A stretch of 64,000 nt of DNA from Paracoccus sigandri (GTDB lineage: Bacteria > Pseudomonadota > Alphaproteobacteria > Rhodobacterales > Rhodobacteraceae): assembly GCF_003709565.1 (NCBI RefSeq), contig NZ_QNRC01000001.1:1-64000 (forward strand). The letters run 5' to 3'. The position numbers were made by a program, and so were the translations under genes. Positions 28,758-39,291 of the stretch are shown piece after piece; within the stretch, counting starts at the first letter, position 1; each line of letters starts with the position of its first letter. The notes under the pieces were generated by a model. The model saw only the letters and a program-made list of their open reading frames with translations. It ran no database searches and was not told the origin of the DNA.

Positions 28758-28817
28758 ACTCGAACCCCCGACCCCATCATTACGAATGACGTGCTCTACC
28801 AGCTGAGCTACACCGGC
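28742..28817 (-). tRNA. tRNA-Thr(CGT)
   Basis: A 76-base tRNA on the minus strand: acceptor GCCGGTG/CACCGGC, D arm TAGCTCAGCTGGTAGAGCA, anticodon loop TTCGTAA (anticodon CGT), T arm with GGTTCGAGTCC and encoded CCA. The 3' 16 bases are the attachment sequence of the neighbouring element. Its own terminator is not next to it any more. Confidence 0.97.
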
Positions 28818-28906
28818 ATTCCACAGTGCCGCGCCGGATAGCAGGTTCCGGTGCGGGGGGGAAGGGGGCATGACGCATTTTTCGCGCCCCCTTCCGGATC
28901 TTTCGC

Positions 28907-30655
28907 CTAGCGGAGCCGGACGGCCTCGTCGGGTTCGGGCGGCTCGACATCGGGGCGCACCATGCGCGGCTCTTCCGGTTCAGGCTCGGGCTCGGGCTCG
29001 GGTTCCGGCGCGGACCGGGGGGCGACGGGTTCGGGCCGGGGCTCGGGCGCGGGCTCGGCAGGCGGCGGCGGCGCGGGCTCGGCGGTGGTCACGGTGGTGG
29101 CGGGCTCGACCTCGACGTAATCCGATTCGCGCGGGACCATGCCGGGGGCCACGCGGGCGACCTCGACCTTCCCCGCCTTCGCCTTGTCGCCCGCTTCGGC
29201 GGGCTTCGGCGCGGGATCGGCCACGGGCGGCGGCGGCGTCTCGGCGTCCTCGGCGGGGGCGGGCGCGGGGGTCTTCGGCGCGCCGACCAGCAGCGGCAGC
29301 ATCTCGGCCCCGGTGGCGCTGGCGGCGGGGCGGCCGTCCTGCGGCTCGCGCCAGCTCAGCGTGTCGAAGCCGCCGCAGCTGTCGCAGACCGGCGACCAGG
29401 CGGCCATCACGTTATGGCACTTGTCGCAGACCCATTGCTCGCCGCGAGAGGCGCTCAGCGCGCGGGCCAGCCAGCCGCGCACGACCGAATCCTCGGCCCC
29501 CTCGCCGCGCTCGATCGCGGCCATGATCGACAGGGTGCGCACGGTCGGGTGCTTCTCGGCCAGATCGCCCAGGGCCCGGCGCGCACCGGGGAAATCCTCG
29601 GCCGCCAGCAGCAGCTCGGCGCGCAGCAGGCGCGACTGCTCGTGATCGGGATTCTGGCGGATCAGGCTGTCGAAGCGGCGCAGCCGGGCCGAGGGGGTCT
29701 CGTCCGGGGCGATCTCGGCATAGGCCGCGGCCAGGTCGGGATGCGGGCGCACCGACCAGGTCTTTTCCAGGATCCGCGAGGCGTTGCGGTAATCCTTCTG
29801 CGCCACATAGCTGCGCGCGGCCAGCACCGCGGCCGGGATCAGGTCGGGCGAGGCCTTGGCGGCGGAGATCGCCGCCTCGCGCGCGCTGATCGAATTGCCA
29901 TGCGCCAGGACCTCGCTGGCCTCCTGCAGGGCCAGGACCGCGTCGCGGCGCAGATGCACATCCTTGGGCAATTCACCCTGGCGGCGCTTTTCCTTCAGGA
30001 TGGCGCGGGCGCCCTTCCAGTCATGTTCCTTGGTCTGCAATTCCAGCAGCGTGTCCTGGATTTCCTTGTGCTTCGGCTTCAGCGCATAGGCCTTCTGCGC
30101 CAAGAGAAGCGCGGTCGCGGTGTCGCCCTGCGCCAGCTTCTGGCGCATCAGCCCGCGCACGCCGACGAAGCGGGTGCGATCGTCGTCCAGCAGCTGGCGA
30201 TAGATCTCCTGCGCGCGATTGCCGTCGCCCGCGACCTCGGCGGCCTGCGCGGCCAAGAGGTTGGTGATATGCGGCCGGTCCAGATACTTGCCGGCCTTCG
30301 CCGCCTTGTCCTGCGCCAGTTTCCCCTCGCCCGAGGCGACCGCCAGCATCCCCTCGGCCAGCGCGTCATAGCCCTTGCGCTCGCGCGAGCGGGCGAAATA
30401 GCGGTTGATGGCGGTCTCGTCGCCGGCGAGGAAGCGGATGAAGGCCAGCGCCAGGCCCAGCAGCTTGAAGACCACCCAGGCCGCGACCATCAGCACCAGC
30501 AGCGCCACCAGCGCCTTGACCGGGGTCAGCACGATCTCGGTCCCGGCATATTCCAGCCGCAGCACCTGCCCGGTTTCGGACAGCTGGATGGCCCCCAGCG
30601 CGATGGCAAGGACGACCGCGAAGAAGAACAGGATTTTCAACAGCGACAACAACAT
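28907..30655 (-). CDS. hemY: HemY-like heme biosynthesis-associated TPR protein
   Basis: A 582-residue inner-membrane protein. Two N-terminal helices (LLKILFFFAVVLAIALGAIQ and VKALVALLVLMVAAWVVF) anchor it, followed by a cytoplasmic TPR domain from about residue 90 to 400. A zinc ribbon CDKCHNVMAAWSPVCDSCGG and a low-complexity Pro/Glu tail with PEPEPE repeats close the protein. HemY proteins of this kind are needed for heme synthesis and interact with coproporphyrinogen enzymes, though not all steps are known. Start ATG at 30655 gives the N-terminal helix. It is the third gene of the block hemD, mitofilin-like, hemY, with an 10-base gap to the upstream gene. Confidence 0.88.
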   Translation of the reverse strand: MLLSLLKILFFFAVVLAIALGAIQLSETGQVLRLEYAGTEIVLTPVKALVALLVLMVAAWVVFKLLGLALAFIRFLAGDETAINRYFARSRERKGYDALAEGMLAVASGEGKLAQDKAAKAGKYLDRPHITNLLAAQAAEVAGDGNRAQEIYRQLLDDDRTRFVGVRGLMRQKLAQGDTATALLLAQKAYALKPKHKEIQDTLLELQTKEHDWKGARAILKEKRRQGELPKDVHLRRDAVLALQEASEVLAHGNSISAREAAISAAKASPDLIPAAVLAARSYVAQKDYRNASRILEKTWSVRPHPDLAAAYAEIAPDETPSARLRRFDSLIRQNPDHEQSRLLRAELLLAAEDFPGARRALGDLAEKHPTVRTLSIMAAIERGEGAEDSVVRGWLARALSASRGEQWVCDKCHNVMAAWSPVCDSCGGFDTLSWREPQDGRPAASATGAEMLPLLVGAPKTPAPAPAEDAETPPPPVADPAPKPAEAGDKAKAGKVEVARVAPGMVPRESDYVEVEPATTVTTAEPAPPPPAEPAPEPRPEPVAPRSAPEPEPEPEPEPEEPRMVRPDVEPPEPDEAVRLR

Positions 30656-30665
30656 TGCGGTGCCC

Positions 30666-32078
30666 TCAATTCGTGGTGGCCGACAGGTCCGACAGGGCGG
30701 CCTGCGCGTCGCGCCAGGCCGTGGCGCCGGCCAGCCATTCGGCCATCGCCGGGGCCGCGCGGGCGGTTTCGGGCAGCGCCGCGATCTCGTCCAGCGCCTC
30801 GCCGATGCGGCCGGCCTCGACCGCGGCATTGGCCCGCGACAGGATCGCGTCGGGATCGTCGCCCTCGCGCGGCTCGACCGAGCGGGCGCCGGTCTGGGCG
30901 CGCAGGAAATTGGTCAGCACATTGCCGCCGCCGCTGGCGCTGTCCTCGCGCAGCGAGGCCCGCAGCGCGGCGCGCGCGGCATCGCCGAACCCGGCCTGCA
31001 GGCTGTCGAGGCTGGGCACGTCCCGGCTGAGCGCCTCGGGGGCATCGATCCCCGCGCCCTCCAGCGCCTGGCGCGCCTGATCGCCGCTGACGCCGCGATC
31101 CAGCGCCGCCTGCAGCGCGCCGATGGCCGCCACGGCCTCGGCCCGGCGGGTGCTTTCGGCGGCGGCGGCCTGCAGGCGCTCGGCCTCGGCCTGGGCCGCG
31201 CCGATCTGCTGGCTGGCCTGTTCGGCGGCCGCCGCGATGCGCTGTTCCAGCTCCTCGGCCTGCCGGGCCAGCGCGCTGATGCGGTCGGCCGCTTCGGGAT
31301 CCACGCTCGGCGCGCCCTGCAACTCGTCGAGGCGGCTGGACTGGTCGTCCACGCGGGCGCGCAGATCCGCCAGTTCCTGGCGCAGCCCGTCGATATCCTC
31401 GGTCCCCGCCGCGCCTTCGGCAGGGGCCTCGGCCGGCGCGGGAATGTCCAGCGAGGCCGCGAAATCATCGACCAGCTGCTGGGCGCTTTCCTGCGCGGCG
31501 GCGACGGCTTCGGCCGTGATCGCCTCGGCGTCGATGGCCGGTTCGGGCTCGGTCGCGGGCAGCCAGCCCTGCGGCAGATGCGGCAACGCCCAGATCGTCG
31601 CCGCCGAACCGATCCCGGCCGCGACCACCCCACCCAGGACCACATGCCAGAAGCCGGTCTTCTGGACCGTTACCCGTTGGACCGGCGCGGGCGCATCCGG
31701 CTTCGCGGTTTCGGCGGGCTTCGGTTCCGTGGCGGCGGCGGGCTTTTCCGGCCTGCCCGTGGCGGGGATGTTCGAGGGGCTCAGCGGCACCGCCTCGCCC
31801 GAGGGGCTGACATCCACCGCCCGGTCCCCCGCCTTGTCGCCGGTCCCCCTGGCCTCCTTGGGCGCGGCGGCGGGACGGTCCTCGGCGGATTGGCCCAGCA
31901 GCGACGAATCGACCGGACGGATCTCTCCTCCGCGGGCCATGGCGGCGTCGCCGCGACCCGTCCCCACATCGCTGGTCGCGATAACGCCCGGCTGGGCCGC
32001 GGTTTTCTTTTCCGCATTGCCCGTGCCCGCGGCTTGCCCAGCTTCGTCCGAAGCTTTGGTCTGGTCTGGATTCGTCAC
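30666..32078 (-). CDS. Mitofilin-like (COG4223) membrane protein
   Basis: A 470-residue protein. A disordered N-terminal part rich in Pro, Ala and Lys (about residues 1-130) is followed by one membrane helix ([20 protein letters not shown]) and a long helical, coiled-coil periplasmic part ([40 protein letters not shown]). The C-terminal mitofilin-like part has [20 protein letters not shown]. Bacterial mitofilin homologues organise membrane invaginations and are encoded beside hemY in alphaproteobacteria. The GTG at 32078 gives the best start ([14 protein letters not shown] when read with Met). The gene is compact with hemD upstream and hemY downstream. Confidence 0.82.
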   Translation of the reverse strand: MTNPDQTKASDEAGQAAGTGNAEKKTAAQPGVIATSDVGTGRGDAAMARGGEIRPVDSSLLGQSAEDRPAAAPKEARGTGDKAGDRAVDVSPSGEAVPLSPSNIPATGRPEKPAAATEPKPAETAKPDAPAPVQRVTVQKTGFWHVVLGGVVAAGIGSAATIWALPHLPQGWLPATEPEPAIDAEAITAEAVAAAQESAQQLVDDFAASLDIPAPAEAPAEGAAGTEDIDGLRQELADLRARVDDQSSRLDELQGAPSVDPEAADRISALARQAEELEQRIAAAAEQASQQIGAAQAEAERLQAAAAESTRRAEAVAAIGALQAALDRGVSGDQARQALEGAGIDAPEALSRDVPSLDSLQAGFGDAARAALRASLREDSASGGGNVLTNFLRAQTGARSVEPREGDDPDAILSRANAAVEAGRIGEALDEIAALPETARAAPAMAEWLAGATAWRDAQAALSDLSATTN

Positions 32079-32175
32079 GTCTTGTCCCCGTAAAGACCTG
32101 CCGCGCTCGCATTCGCGGCCCCGGATTTCGCCACGCAGCCTAATCAGCCGGGGGCCCATGCTCAACCCGCCCCGA

Positions 32176-32847
32176 TCAGGATTGTTCCTCTGCCGCCAGC
32201 GCACGCACCGCATCGGCCATCCCCTGCAGATCGGGGCTGGCGGCGACGGCGCTGCGCTGTGCGGGTCCGTCCCATTGCGCCAGCGCCGCCGGGCTGATCG
32301 CCACCGGCCACCGCGGCGCCCGCGCGCCCGCCGCCGCTGCGGCGACAAGCCGCGCCGAACGCGGCGAGAACAGCGGCAGGATGACCGGCGCGGCGCCCCG
32401 CAGCAGCGCCCGCGCCGCATCGTTCAGCGCCTGCGCCTGCTGGTCATAGACCACCATCCCCTCGACCGGCAGGCGCTTGGCAAGATGCCGGCCATGCGGG
32501 TGGATCAGCGGCACCGACGCGGCCTCGATCAGCGGAATCAGGCTTTCGGCGAAGCCGTTGCCGCTTTGCGTGGCAAAGCCCGCCGCCGCCGCGACCTGGG
32601 CCGTGCGCGCGCCCACGCAGATCGCCAGCCGCCCCCGCCCCGGCCCGGCAGCCGCCACCGCATGGCCCGAGGTGAAGACCAGCCCCTCTGCCGCCGCCAG
32701 CCGCGCGGCGTCATGCGCCACCGGCACGATCCGCAGGATGGGCGCGATCACCGCCCGCATTTCCGGCAGAAGCGCCGCGAAACGCCGCGAATCCGGTTCG
32801 GGCCGGGTCAGAAGCAGGGCCGGAGGCATCCCGGTCGGCATTGGCAT
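32176..32847 (-). CDS. hemD: Uroporphyrinogen-III synthase
   Basis: A 223-residue protein with the HemD layout: [20 protein letters not shown] at the N-terminus, [32 protein letters not shown] and the C-terminal [18 protein letters not shown]. HemD closes and inverts the D ring of hydroxymethylbilane to give uroporphyrinogen III. Sequence conservation in this family is low, so the order with hemY and the mitofilin-like gene strengthens the call. It is divergent from tsaD with a 60-base shared promoter region. Confidence 0.85.
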   Translation of the reverse strand: MPMPTGMPPALLLTRPEPDSRRFAALLPEMRAVIAPILRIVPVAHDAARLAAAEGLVFTSGHAVAAAGPGRGRLAICVGARTAQVAAAAGFATQSGNGFAESLIPLIEAASVPLIHPHGRHLAKRLPVEGMVVYDQQAQALNDAARALLRGAAPVILPLFSPRSARLVAAAAAGARAPRWPVAISPAALAQWDGPAQRSAVAASPDLQGMADAVRALAAEEQS

Positions 32848-32907
32848 TTCCCATCCGTCGGTGCTAGGGCGTCAGGGGTAAGCGCCAATTCCCCGCCCGG
32901 CAAGAGC

Positions 32908-33975
32908 ATGGACGACCTGACCTTCCTCGGCATCGAAAGCAGTTGCGACGACACGGCGGCGGCCATCGTGACCGGCGACCGGCGCATCCTGGCCTCGGTC
33001 GTCACCGGCCAGGCGGCCCTGCACGAGGATTTCGGCGGCGTCGTCCCCGAGATCGCCGCCCGCGCCCATGCCGAGCGCCTGGACTATGCCGTCGAGCAGG
33101 CGCTGGCCGATGCGGGCGTGAGCCTGCGCCAGCTGTCGGGCGTCGCGGTGACGGCGGGACCGGGGCTGATCGGCGGGGTGATGGCCGGGGTGATGTGCGC
33201 CAAGGGCATCGCGGCCGGGGCCGGGCTGCCGCTGGTCGGCGTCAACCACCTGGCCGGCCATGCGCTGACCCCGCGGCTGACCGACGGCGTGGATTTCCCC
33301 TACCTGATGCTGCTGGTCTCAGGCGGGCATTGCCAGTTCCTGCGCGTGGACGGGCCCGAGGGCTTCACCCGCCTCGGCGGCACCATCGACGACGCGCCGG
33401 GCGAGGCCTTCGACAAGCTGGCCAAGCTTCTGGCCCTGCCCCAGCCCGGCGGCCCCTCGGTCGAGGCCGAGGCGCGGCACGGCGATCCCGGCCGGTTCGA
33501 GCTGCCGCGCCCCCTGCTGGACCGGCCCGGCTGCGACATGTCCTTCTCGGGGCTGAAGACGGCGGCGCTGCGCCAGCGCGACCAGCTGATCGCCCAGCAG
33601 GGGGGCTTGCGCCAGCAGGACCGCGCCGATCTCTGCGCCGCCTTCCAGAACGCCGTGGCCGAGGTCCTGGCGGAAAAATCCCGCCGCGCCCTTGCCCGAA
33701 GCCCGGCGCCGCTCTTGGCCGTCGCGGGCGGCGTCGCGGCCAATGGCACCATCCGCGCGGCGCTGGAACATGTCGCCGCCCAGGCCGGCGCGCGTTTCCT
33801 GGCCCCGCCGCTGCGGCTTTGCACCGACAATGGCGCGATGATCGCCTGGGCGGGGATCGAGCGGTTCCGGCTGGGCCATCGCGACGGCATGGACCTGGCC
33901 GCCCGGCCGCGCTGGCCGCTGGACGACCGCGCCGCGCCGATGCTGGGCGGCGGCAAGAAAGGGGCAAAGGCATGA
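32908..33975 (+). CDS. tsaD: tRNA N6-adenosine threonylcarbamoyltransferase
   Basis: A 355-residue protein that with TsaB, TsaE and TsaC forms t6A at position 37 of ANN-decoding tRNAs. The iron-binding site is His114 and His118 (NHLAGHAL), and the ASKHA motifs [23 protein letters not shown] and [15 protein letters not shown] are present. Length is standard for the family. Its stop codon overlaps gpsA by ATGA, a common tsaD-gpsA arrangement in alphaproteobacteria. TsaB is present at 42109-42711 in another operon. Confidence 0.96.
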   Translation: MDDLTFLGIESSCDDTAAAIVTGDRRILASVVTGQAALHEDFGGVVPEIAARAHAERLDYAVEQALADAGVSLRQLSGVAVTAGPGLIGGVMAGVMCAKGIAAGAGLPLVGVNHLAGHALTPRLTDGVDFPYLMLLVSGGHCQFLRVDGPEGFTRLGGTIDDAPGEAFDKLAKLLALPQPGGPSVEAEARHGDPGRFELPRPLLDRPGCDMSFSGLKTAALRQRDQLIAQQGGLRQQDRADLCAAFQNAVAEVLAEKSRRALARSPAPLLAVAGGVAANGTIRAALEHVAAQAGARFLAPPLRLCTDNGAMIAWAGIERFRLGHRDGMDLAARPRWPLDDRAAPMLGGGKKGAKA

Positions 33976-34919
33976 GCATCGCGATCATCGGCGCAGGCGC
34001 CTTCGGCACCGCCCTGGCGGTGGCCCTGTCGGCGAACGGGCCGGTCACGCTGTGGGGCCGCGACACCACCTGGGCGGCGGGCCGAGAGAACCCGCGCCTG
34101 CCCGGCGTCGCCCTGCCCGATGCCGTCGCCGTCACCGGCGAGCTGGCCCAGGCAGCGGGTGCCGACATGCTGCTGCTGGCCCTGCCCGCCCAGCAGCTGG
34201 CCGGCTTTCTTGGCGACCATGCCGCGCAGCTGGACGGCAAGCGGCTGGTCAGCACGGCGAAGGGCATCGACCTGACGCGGCTGACCGGCCCCTCGGCCCT
34301 GATCTCGGACGCCTGCCCGCGGGCCACGATGGCGGTGCTGACCGGCCCCTCGTTCGCCGCCGACATCGCGCGCGGGCTGCCCACGGCGCTGACGCTCGCC
34401 TGCGCCGATGCGGATGCGGGCCGGGCGCTGCAACATGCGCTGTCCACGCCGGTGCTGCGGCTCTACCGCACCACCGACGTGACCGGCGCGGAACTGGGCG
34501 GCGCGCTGAAGAACGTCATCGCCATCGCGGCGGGCACGGTGATCGGCGCGGGCCTCGGCGACAGCGCCCGCGCCGCGATCATCACCCGCGGCTTCGCCGA
34601 GATGACCCGGCTGGCCGCCCGGCTCGGCGCCCGGCCGGAAACGCTGACCGGCCTCTCGGGCCTCGGCGACCTGACGCTGACCTGCACCTCGGCCCAGTCG
34701 CGCAACTTCCGCTTCGGCCGCTCGCTTGGCGCCGGCGCGGATTTCGACCCGGCAACGACGGTCGAGGGCGCCGCCACCGCCCGCGCCGTCGCCGCCCTGG
34801 CCGCCCGGCTGGGCGAGGACATGCCCATCGCCGCCATGGTCGCCCGGCTTGCCGAGGGCGGTGTTTCGGTGGAAAACGCCATAACGGCCCTGATGACCCG
34901 CCCCCTGAAGGAGGAATGA
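33972..34919 (+). CDS. gpsA: Glycerol-3-phosphate dehydrogenase (NAD(P)+)
   Basis: A 315-residue enzyme that makes glycerol-3-phosphate from dihydroxyacetone phosphate for phospholipids. N-terminal nucleotide-binding motif [10 protein letters not shown] (residues 7-16), substrate domain with [13 protein letters not shown] (Lys in the active site) and [12 protein letters not shown]. Starts in the tsaD stop codon and ends in the start of the YciI gene, so it is in the middle of a four-gene operon. Confidence 0.95.
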   Translation: MSIAIIGAGAFGTALAVALSANGPVTLWGRDTTWAAGRENPRLPGVALPDAVAVTGELAQAAGADMLLLALPAQQLAGFLGDHAAQLDGKRLVSTAKGIDLTRLTGPSALISDACPRATMAVLTGPSFAADIARGLPTALTLACADADAGRALQHALSTPVLRLYRTTDVTGAELGGALKNVIAIAAGTVIGAGLGDSARAAIITRGFAEMTRLAARLGARPETLTGLSGLGDLTLTCTSAQSRNFRFGRSLGAGADFDPATTVEGAATARAVAALAARLGEDMPIAAMVARLAEGGVSVENAITALMTRPLKEE

Positions 34920-35191
34920 TGCCCTATTTCGCCATGATCTGCCGCGACAAGCCCGGCGCGCTCGACACCCGCATGGCCAATCGCGAGGCCCATCTGGCCT
35001 ATGTCCGCGATACCGGCGTGGTGCTGTTCGGCGGCCCGATGATCACCGATGGCCAGATGCGCGGCTCGCTTCTGGTGATGGAAGCCGAGGACATGGAGGC
35101 CGCGAAGGCCTGGTCGGCGAACGATCCCTATGCGCTGGCCGGCCTGTTCGACAGCGTCGAGATCACCGAATGGAAAAGGGTGGTGGGCTGA
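34919..35191 (+). CDS. YciI family protein
   Basis: A 90-residue protein of the YciI fold: PYFAMICRDKPGALDTRMAN, HLAYVRDTGVVLFGGPMITD, LLVMEAEDMEAAKAWSANDP, the last ending in the DPY motif region. The conserved His-Asp pair suggests a small enzymatic role, unknown in detail. The ATG overlaps the gpsA stop codon (ATGATG), and the stop codon overlaps the EVE gene. Confidence 0.9.
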   Translation: MPYFAMICRDKPGALDTRMANREAHLAYVRDTGVVLFGGPMITDGQMRGSLLVMEAEDMEAAKAWSANDPYALAGLFDSVEITEWKRVVG

Positions 35192-35604
35192 TGCGCTACT
35201 GGCTGTTCAAGTCCGAACCCGATGTCTTCGGCTGGGACGACCTGGTCGCCAGGGGCGAGCAGGGCGAGGAATGGGACGGGGTGCGCAACTACCAGGCCCG
35301 CAACTTCATGCGCGAGATGAAGCTGGGCGATCGCGGGCTGTTCTATCACTCGAATATCGGCAAGGAGGCCGTCGGCATCGTCGAGGTGATCGCCGAGGCC
35401 CATCCCGACAGCAAGGCCGCCGACCCGAAATGGGAATGCGTCGACGTGAAGGCGCTGGAGCCCCTGCCCCGCCCGGTCTCGCTGGACCAGGCCAAGGCCG
35501 AGCCGCGGCTGAAGGACATGGTGCTGGTCAACAACTCGCGCCTGTCGGTCCAGCCGGTGACGAAGGCGGAATGGGACGTGGTGATGGAACTGGCCGGGCT
35601 CTGA
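35191..35604 (+). CDS. EVE domain protein
   Basis: A 137-residue protein that consists of one EVE (PUA-like) domain: YWLFKSEPDVFGWDDL, WDGVRNYQARNFMREMKLGD, LFYHSNIGKEAVGIVEVIAE and KDMVLVNNSRLSVQPVTKAE. EVE proteins bind modified bases in RNA or DNA. A start at ATG 35191 shares one base with the YciI stop codon. Last gene in the tsaD operon; a dispersed intergenic motif follows. Confidence 0.93.
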   Translation: MRYWLFKSEPDVFGWDDLVARGEQGEEWDGVRNYQARNFMREMKLGDRGLFYHSNIGKEAVGIVEVIAEAHPDSKAADPKWECVDVKALEPLPRPVSLDQAKAEPRLKDMVLVNNSRLSVQPVTKAEWDVVMELAGL

Positions 35605-35612
35605 CCCCTGCC

Positions 35613-35634
35613 TTTCATCTTGGCCCAAATATCC
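35613..35634 (-). repeat. Dispersed intergenic motif, copy 1
   Basis: A 22-base sequence containing CATCTTGGCCCAAATATCC, found without change at 48718-48739. Both copies lie just after the stop codon of a plus-strand operon end. Related forms are found near 54366 and 62001. Confidence 0.7.
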
Positions 35635-35738
35635 ATTCCCCGGCCGCCCCCCGCGCCGCCGGGGCCATAATCGCGCTTCATCTCGCTGCACTGCCGCGTT
35701 AGGCTTCCGCCCGATGCGACAGACAGCCAGGAGATCCC

Positions 35739-35984
35739 ATGAGCCAACGTCTTCACCTCGTCTTCGGCGGCGAACTCGTCGATCCGCAGCGTAGCGAGTT
35801 CCGCGACACCTCGCAGATCCACATGGTCGGGATCTTCCCGAACTATGCCAGCGCCTATGCCGCCTGGAAGGCCGAGGCGCAGCGCACCGTGGACAGCGCC
35901 CATACCCGCTATTTCATCGCCCATCTGCATCGCCTGCGCGACGAGGAAACCGCCGCCAGCGCGACCGAGGAACTGGGCAGCTGA
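35739..35984 (+). CDS. DUF4170 protein
   Basis: An 81-residue protein typical of alphaproteobacteria: [56 protein letters not shown]. Function not known, but the family usually comes directly before lipid A genes, as here with waaA and lpxK. The stop codon overlaps the ATG of waaA. Confidence 0.9.
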   Translation: MSQRLHLVFGGELVDPQRSEFRDTSQIHMVGIFPNYASAYAAWKAEAQRTVDSAHTRYFIAHLHRLRDEETAASATEELGS

Positions 35985-37162
35985 TGGTGCTTTCCGGCCT
36001 GGGACGGCTGGGGCTGTGGCTGCATCTGCGCGGCCGCCACCCGGCCATGCCCGACCGGATCGCGCTGTCGCCGGGCGACGGCCCGCTTCTGGTGATGCGG
36101 GCCACGCCCGAGGCCCATGCCGCCGCCACCCAGGTCGGCGCCCGGCTGGTGAAGGCGCGCCCCGACCTGCGCATCCTGTCGCTGGGAACCGCAGGCGCCC
36201 CCGACCCGGCCGAGGATCCGGCGGCGGCCGAGCGGCTCATCGACCAGGCACGGCCCTTCGCGCTGCTGCTGCTGGGCGCGGATCTTCCCGCCGGCCTGAT
36301 CACCGCCGCCGCCGCGCGGGACATCCCGATCATCCTGGGCGACGCCCATCTGGACCCGCAGGACGGCGGCTGGAGCCTGCGCGCCGCCATGCGCCGCGCG
36401 CTTCTGGGCGAGATGCAGGCGGTGATGGTCGCGGATGCCGACAGCTACGACACCGCCCGCCGGATGGGCATTTCCCGCCGCCGCCTGACCATGACCGGCC
36501 CGGTCACGCAGATCCACGAGCCGCTGTCCTGCACCGAGGCCGAGCGCGCCGGCTTCGCGCAGCTGATGTCGGGCCGCCACGCCTGGCTGGCGGCCTGCGT
36601 GCCGCCCTCGGAAGAGGCCGCGGTGGTCGAGGCGCATCGCGCCGCGCTGCGCCTGTCGCATCGCGCGCTGCTGTTCCTGGTCCCCGATTCGGCCGAGCGC
36701 GCCGACGCCCTGGCCGACGAGATCGAGGCCAGCGGGCTGATCGTCGCCCGCCGCACCGCCGACGAGGAGCCGATCGAGGAGGTGCAGGTGATGATCTCGG
36801 ACGGGCCGACCGAGATGGGGCTGTGGTATCGCCTCGCGCCCGTCACCTATCTGGGCGGCACGCTGTCGGGCGACGATGCGAACAGCCGCAACCCCTTCGA
36901 GCCCGCCGCGCTGGGGTCGGCCATCGTCCACGGCCCGGCCACCGACCGCTTCGCCACCGAATGGCGGCAGCTGGACGGCGCCCATGCCGCCCGCCGCGTC
37001 TCGGACGCCGAGGACCTGGCCGGGGCCATCGCCGAACTCTCGCAGCCCGACCTGATCGCCACGCTGGCCAGCAATGCCTGGACCGTCAGCACCGGCGGCG
37101 TCGGCGTCGCCATGCAGATCGCCGCCCCGGTCCTGAAGGTGCTGGAGGAGCGCCCGGCATGA
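35984..37162 (+). CDS. waaA: 3-deoxy-D-manno-octulosonic acid transferase
   Basis: A 392-residue GT30-family enzyme, somewhat shorter than the enterobacterial enzyme (about 425). It transfers Kdo to lipid IV A at the inner membrane. Visible motifs are [12 protein letters not shown] acceptor region ([15 protein letters not shown]) and the donor-binding end [35 protein letters not shown]. The N-terminus lacks the clear membrane helix of E. coli WaaA, and the general acid Glu is not placed with certainty. It sits between DUF4170 and lpxK with overlapping ends, a layout seen in this order. Overall call is good. Confidence 0.85.
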   Translation: MVLSGLGRLGLWLHLRGRHPAMPDRIALSPGDGPLLVMRATPEAHAAATQVGARLVKARPDLRILSLGTAGAPDPAEDPAAAERLIDQARPFALLLLGADLPAGLITAAAARDIPIILGDAHLDPQDGGWSLRAAMRRALLGEMQAVMVADADSYDTARRMGISRRRLTMTGPVTQIHEPLSCTEAERAGFAQLMSGRHAWLAACVPPSEEAAVVEAHRAALRLSHRALLFLVPDSAERADALADEIEASGLIVARRTADEEPIEEVQVMISDGPTEMGLWYRLAPVTYLGGTLSGDDANSRNPFEPAALGSAIVHGPATDRFATEWRQLDGAHAARRVSDAEDLAGAIAELSQPDLIATLASNAWTVSTGGVGVAMQIAAPVLKVLEERPA

Positions 37163-38139
37163 GACGCGCCCCCGCCTTCTGGCATATCCGCCCGCCCACG
37201 CCCAAGGCGCGCCTGCTGGCCCCGCTCGGCGCGCTTTACGCGCGGGCGACGGCGCGGCGGCTGGCGCGCGGCGCGCGGGCGCGGGTCGGCGTGCCGGTGA
37301 TCTGCGTCGGCAACCTGAATGCGGGCGGCACCGGCAAGACGCCCACCGTGATCCACCTGCAACAGCTGCTGTCGGCGCGCGGCATCGCGGCGCATGTCGT
37401 CTCGCGCGGCTATGGCGGCAGCGCGCAGGGCGTGCTGCGGGTCGAGGAACAGCGCCACGACGCCGCGCTGACCGGGGACGAGCCGCTGCTGATGGCCGCC
37501 TTCGGCCCGGTCTGGGTCGCCGACGACCGGCTGGCGGGGGCGCGGGCGGCGGCCCAGGCCGGGGCGCAGGCGATCATCCTCGACGACGGGTTCCAGGACC
37601 CGGCGCTGGCCCATGACCTGTCGCTGGTGGTGGTCGATGCCGCGAAGGGCTTCGGCAACGGGCTGTGCCTGCCCGCCGGCCCCTTGCGCGAACCCGTCGC
37701 CACCGGCCTTGCCCGCGCCGACCTGCTGCTGTCGATCGGCCCGCCCGAGGCGCAGGCCCGCTTCGACGCGCCGCCCGCGCCCCCGCGCCTGCAGGGCGCG
37801 CTGGAGCCGCTGCAGACCGGCATCGACTGGCAGGGCCATCGCGTGCTGGCATTCGCCGGCATCGGCCATCCCGAGAAATTCTTCGCCACCCTGCGCGACC
37901 TCGGCGCCGACCTGGTGCGGGGCGAGGCGCTGGACGACCACCAGCCCTTCACCCCCGCCCTGCTGACCCGGCTGGATACCGAGGCGCGGATGCTTGGCGC
38001 CCAGCTTGTCACCACCGAAAAGGACGCGGTGCGCCTGCCGCGCGGCTTCCGCCCGAAGGTGCTGGCCCTGCCGGTGCGGCTGCGCCTGGCCGACCCCGCC
38101 CCGCTGGACGATGCCCTGGCGCGGATATTCGCGGCCTGA
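37159..38139 (+). CDS. lpxK: Tetraacyldisaccharide 4'-kinase
   Basis: A 326-residue membrane-associated kinase that phosphorylates the lipid A precursor at the 4' position. The P-loop is [17 protein letters not shown] (about residues 51-67); other family motifs are [24 protein letters not shown] and [12 protein letters not shown]-terminal hydrophobic part ([14 protein letters not shown]) for membrane association. Starts in the waaA stop codon (ATGA), so Kdo transfer and 4'-phosphorylation are coexpressed. Confidence 0.96.
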   Translation: MRRAPAFWHIRPPTPKARLLAPLGALYARATARRLARGARARVGVPVICVGNLNAGGTGKTPTVIHLQQLLSARGIAAHVVSRGYGGSAQGVLRVEEQRHDAALTGDEPLLMAAFGPVWVADDRLAGARAAAQAGAQAIILDDGFQDPALAHDLSLVVVDAAKGFGNGLCLPAGPLREPVATGLARADLLLSIGPPEAQARFDAPPAPPRLQGALEPLQTGIDWQGHRVLAFAGIGHPEKFFATLRDLGADLVRGEALDDHQPFTPALLTRLDTEARMLGAQLVTTEKDAVRLPRGFRPKVLALPVRLRLADPAPLDDALARIFAA

Positions 38140-38221
38140 CGCCGGCCTCTTTGCATTTCGCGCCCGGATGCCGATATATGCGGCGTGGCCACTGGCCGAC
38201 CGACCACGCGAAAGGAAACCG

Positions 38222-38305
38222 ATGTCCCGCAACGCGATGCAAAGGCTGAGCTTCTACCTGCTGGTCCTGCTGGCGCTCTATGCGTCGCTGGCCGGCGCGG
38301 CCTGA
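38222..38305 (+). CDS. 27-residue membrane peptide
   Basis: MSRNAMQRLSFYLLVLLALY, then ASLAGAA. A single hydrophobic helix after a basic N-terminus. AAAGGAAACC precedes the ATG. Located between lpxK and the XpaC-like gene; a small membrane protein of unknown role, real by RBS, composition and position. Confidence 0.6.
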   Translation: MSRNAMQRLSFYLLVLLALYASLAGAA

Positions 38306-38316
38306 GGCGCGCGGGC

Positions 38317-39288
38317 ATGAGCAATCGCTTCGGCGGCAGATATTCGCCCGGCAACCCGCGCCCCGATCCGCGGCGGCCGCTGGCCCCGCCGCGCCACCCG
38401 CTGGAGGGGCGGCCGAAATGGATCACCATCGCCGCCTCGCCCTTCCTGCTGGGCGCGTTCTTCCAGTCCCCGGTGGGCATGGCCACCAGCCTTGCCGCCT
38501 TCGGCCTGGTCGCCGCCGGCATGTGGCTGACGCGCGAGGGGCTGGTGGCCGAGGCCGCCTATGACGCGCGCCGCACCGCTCGCCGCCCGGCGATCCCGCG
38601 CAAGCTGTTCGGCGGCATCACCGCCGCGCTGGGTCTGGCCCTGGGCGCGCATGAACCCGGCGCGCTGGCCGGGGCCGGCCTGATCGGGCTGGCGGGCCTG
38701 GCGCTGCACTGGCTGGCCTTCGGCCCCGACCCGATGCGCGACAAGGGCATGGAGGGCCTGGACGGCTTCCAGCAGGACCGCGCCAACCGCATGATCCAGG
38801 AGGGCCAGGCCCATCTGGACCAGATGCGCGACGCCATCCGCCGCGCGGGCGACCGCCGGCTGGAGGCCCGCGTCGCGATGTTCGAGGCCACGGTGCAGGA
38901 CCTGTTCGAACAGGTGCGGCAGGACCCGCGCGACCTGTCCGCCGCGCGGCGCTACATGGGCATCTACCTGATGGGCGCCCGCGACGCGACGGTGAAATTC
39001 GCCGATATCGCCGCCCGCACGCAGGACGCGCGGGCGCGGGCCGCCTACGAGGATTTCCTGAACGATCTGGAAAAGGATTTCATCGCCCGCCGCGACCAGC
39101 TGCTGGAGGGCGACCGCAGCGACCTGGAGATCGAGATCTCGGTCCTGCGCGAACGCCTTGCGCGCGAGGGCGTCCGGCCGGCCGCCACGGATCCCGAGCC
39201 CCCCGCGCTGCAATCGCAGCGGGCGCAGGTGCTGGACGATCTGCTGGGCGGGTTTTCCCCCCGTCCCCGCGACGGCAAGCGCGACTGA
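38317..39288 (+). CDS. XpaC-like (5-bromo-4-chloroindolyl phosphate hydrolysis) family protein
   Basis: A 323-residue protein. A Pro/Arg-rich N-terminus is followed by two to four membrane helices (ITIAASPFLLGAFF, MATSLAAFGLVAAGMW, LFGGITAALGLALGA, GLIGLAGLALHWLAF) and a helical cytoplasmic domain (DQMRDAIRRAGDRRLEARVA, ARRYMGIYLMGARDATVKFA) typical of XpaC. The family name is from a screening phenotype and does not give the real function; members in this order often go with TelA. Start at ATG 38317, ends three bases before truA. Confidence 0.8.
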   Translation: MSNRFGGRYSPGNPRPDPRRPLAPPRHPLEGRPKWITIAASPFLLGAFFQSPVGMATSLAAFGLVAAGMWLTREGLVAEAAYDARRTARRPAIPRKLFGGITAALGLALGAHEPGALAGAGLIGLAGLALHWLAFGPDPMRDKGMEGLDGFQQDRANRMIQEGQAHLDQMRDAIRRAGDRRLEARVAMFEATVQDLFEQVRQDPRDLSAARRYMGIYLMGARDATVKFADIAARTQDARARAAYEDFLNDLEKDFIARRDQLLEGDRSDLEIEISVLRERLAREGVRPAATDPEPPALQSQRAQVLDDLLGGFSPRPRDGKRD

Positions 39289-39291
39289 TCC

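Noticed and set aside
28314..28871. A 185-codon minus-strand frame covering tRNA-Thr and the repeat region
   Set aside because: It reads through the tRNA gene and the inverted repeats, has odd composition and no RBS; only a short part recalls the gene at 10898 because of the 40-base repeat.
28907..29100. Tandem repeat array in the GC-rich Glu-Pro region
   Set aside because: This is the low-complexity PEPEPE tail of HemY, in frame and typical of that protein in this order, not a mobile or CRISPR-like repeat.
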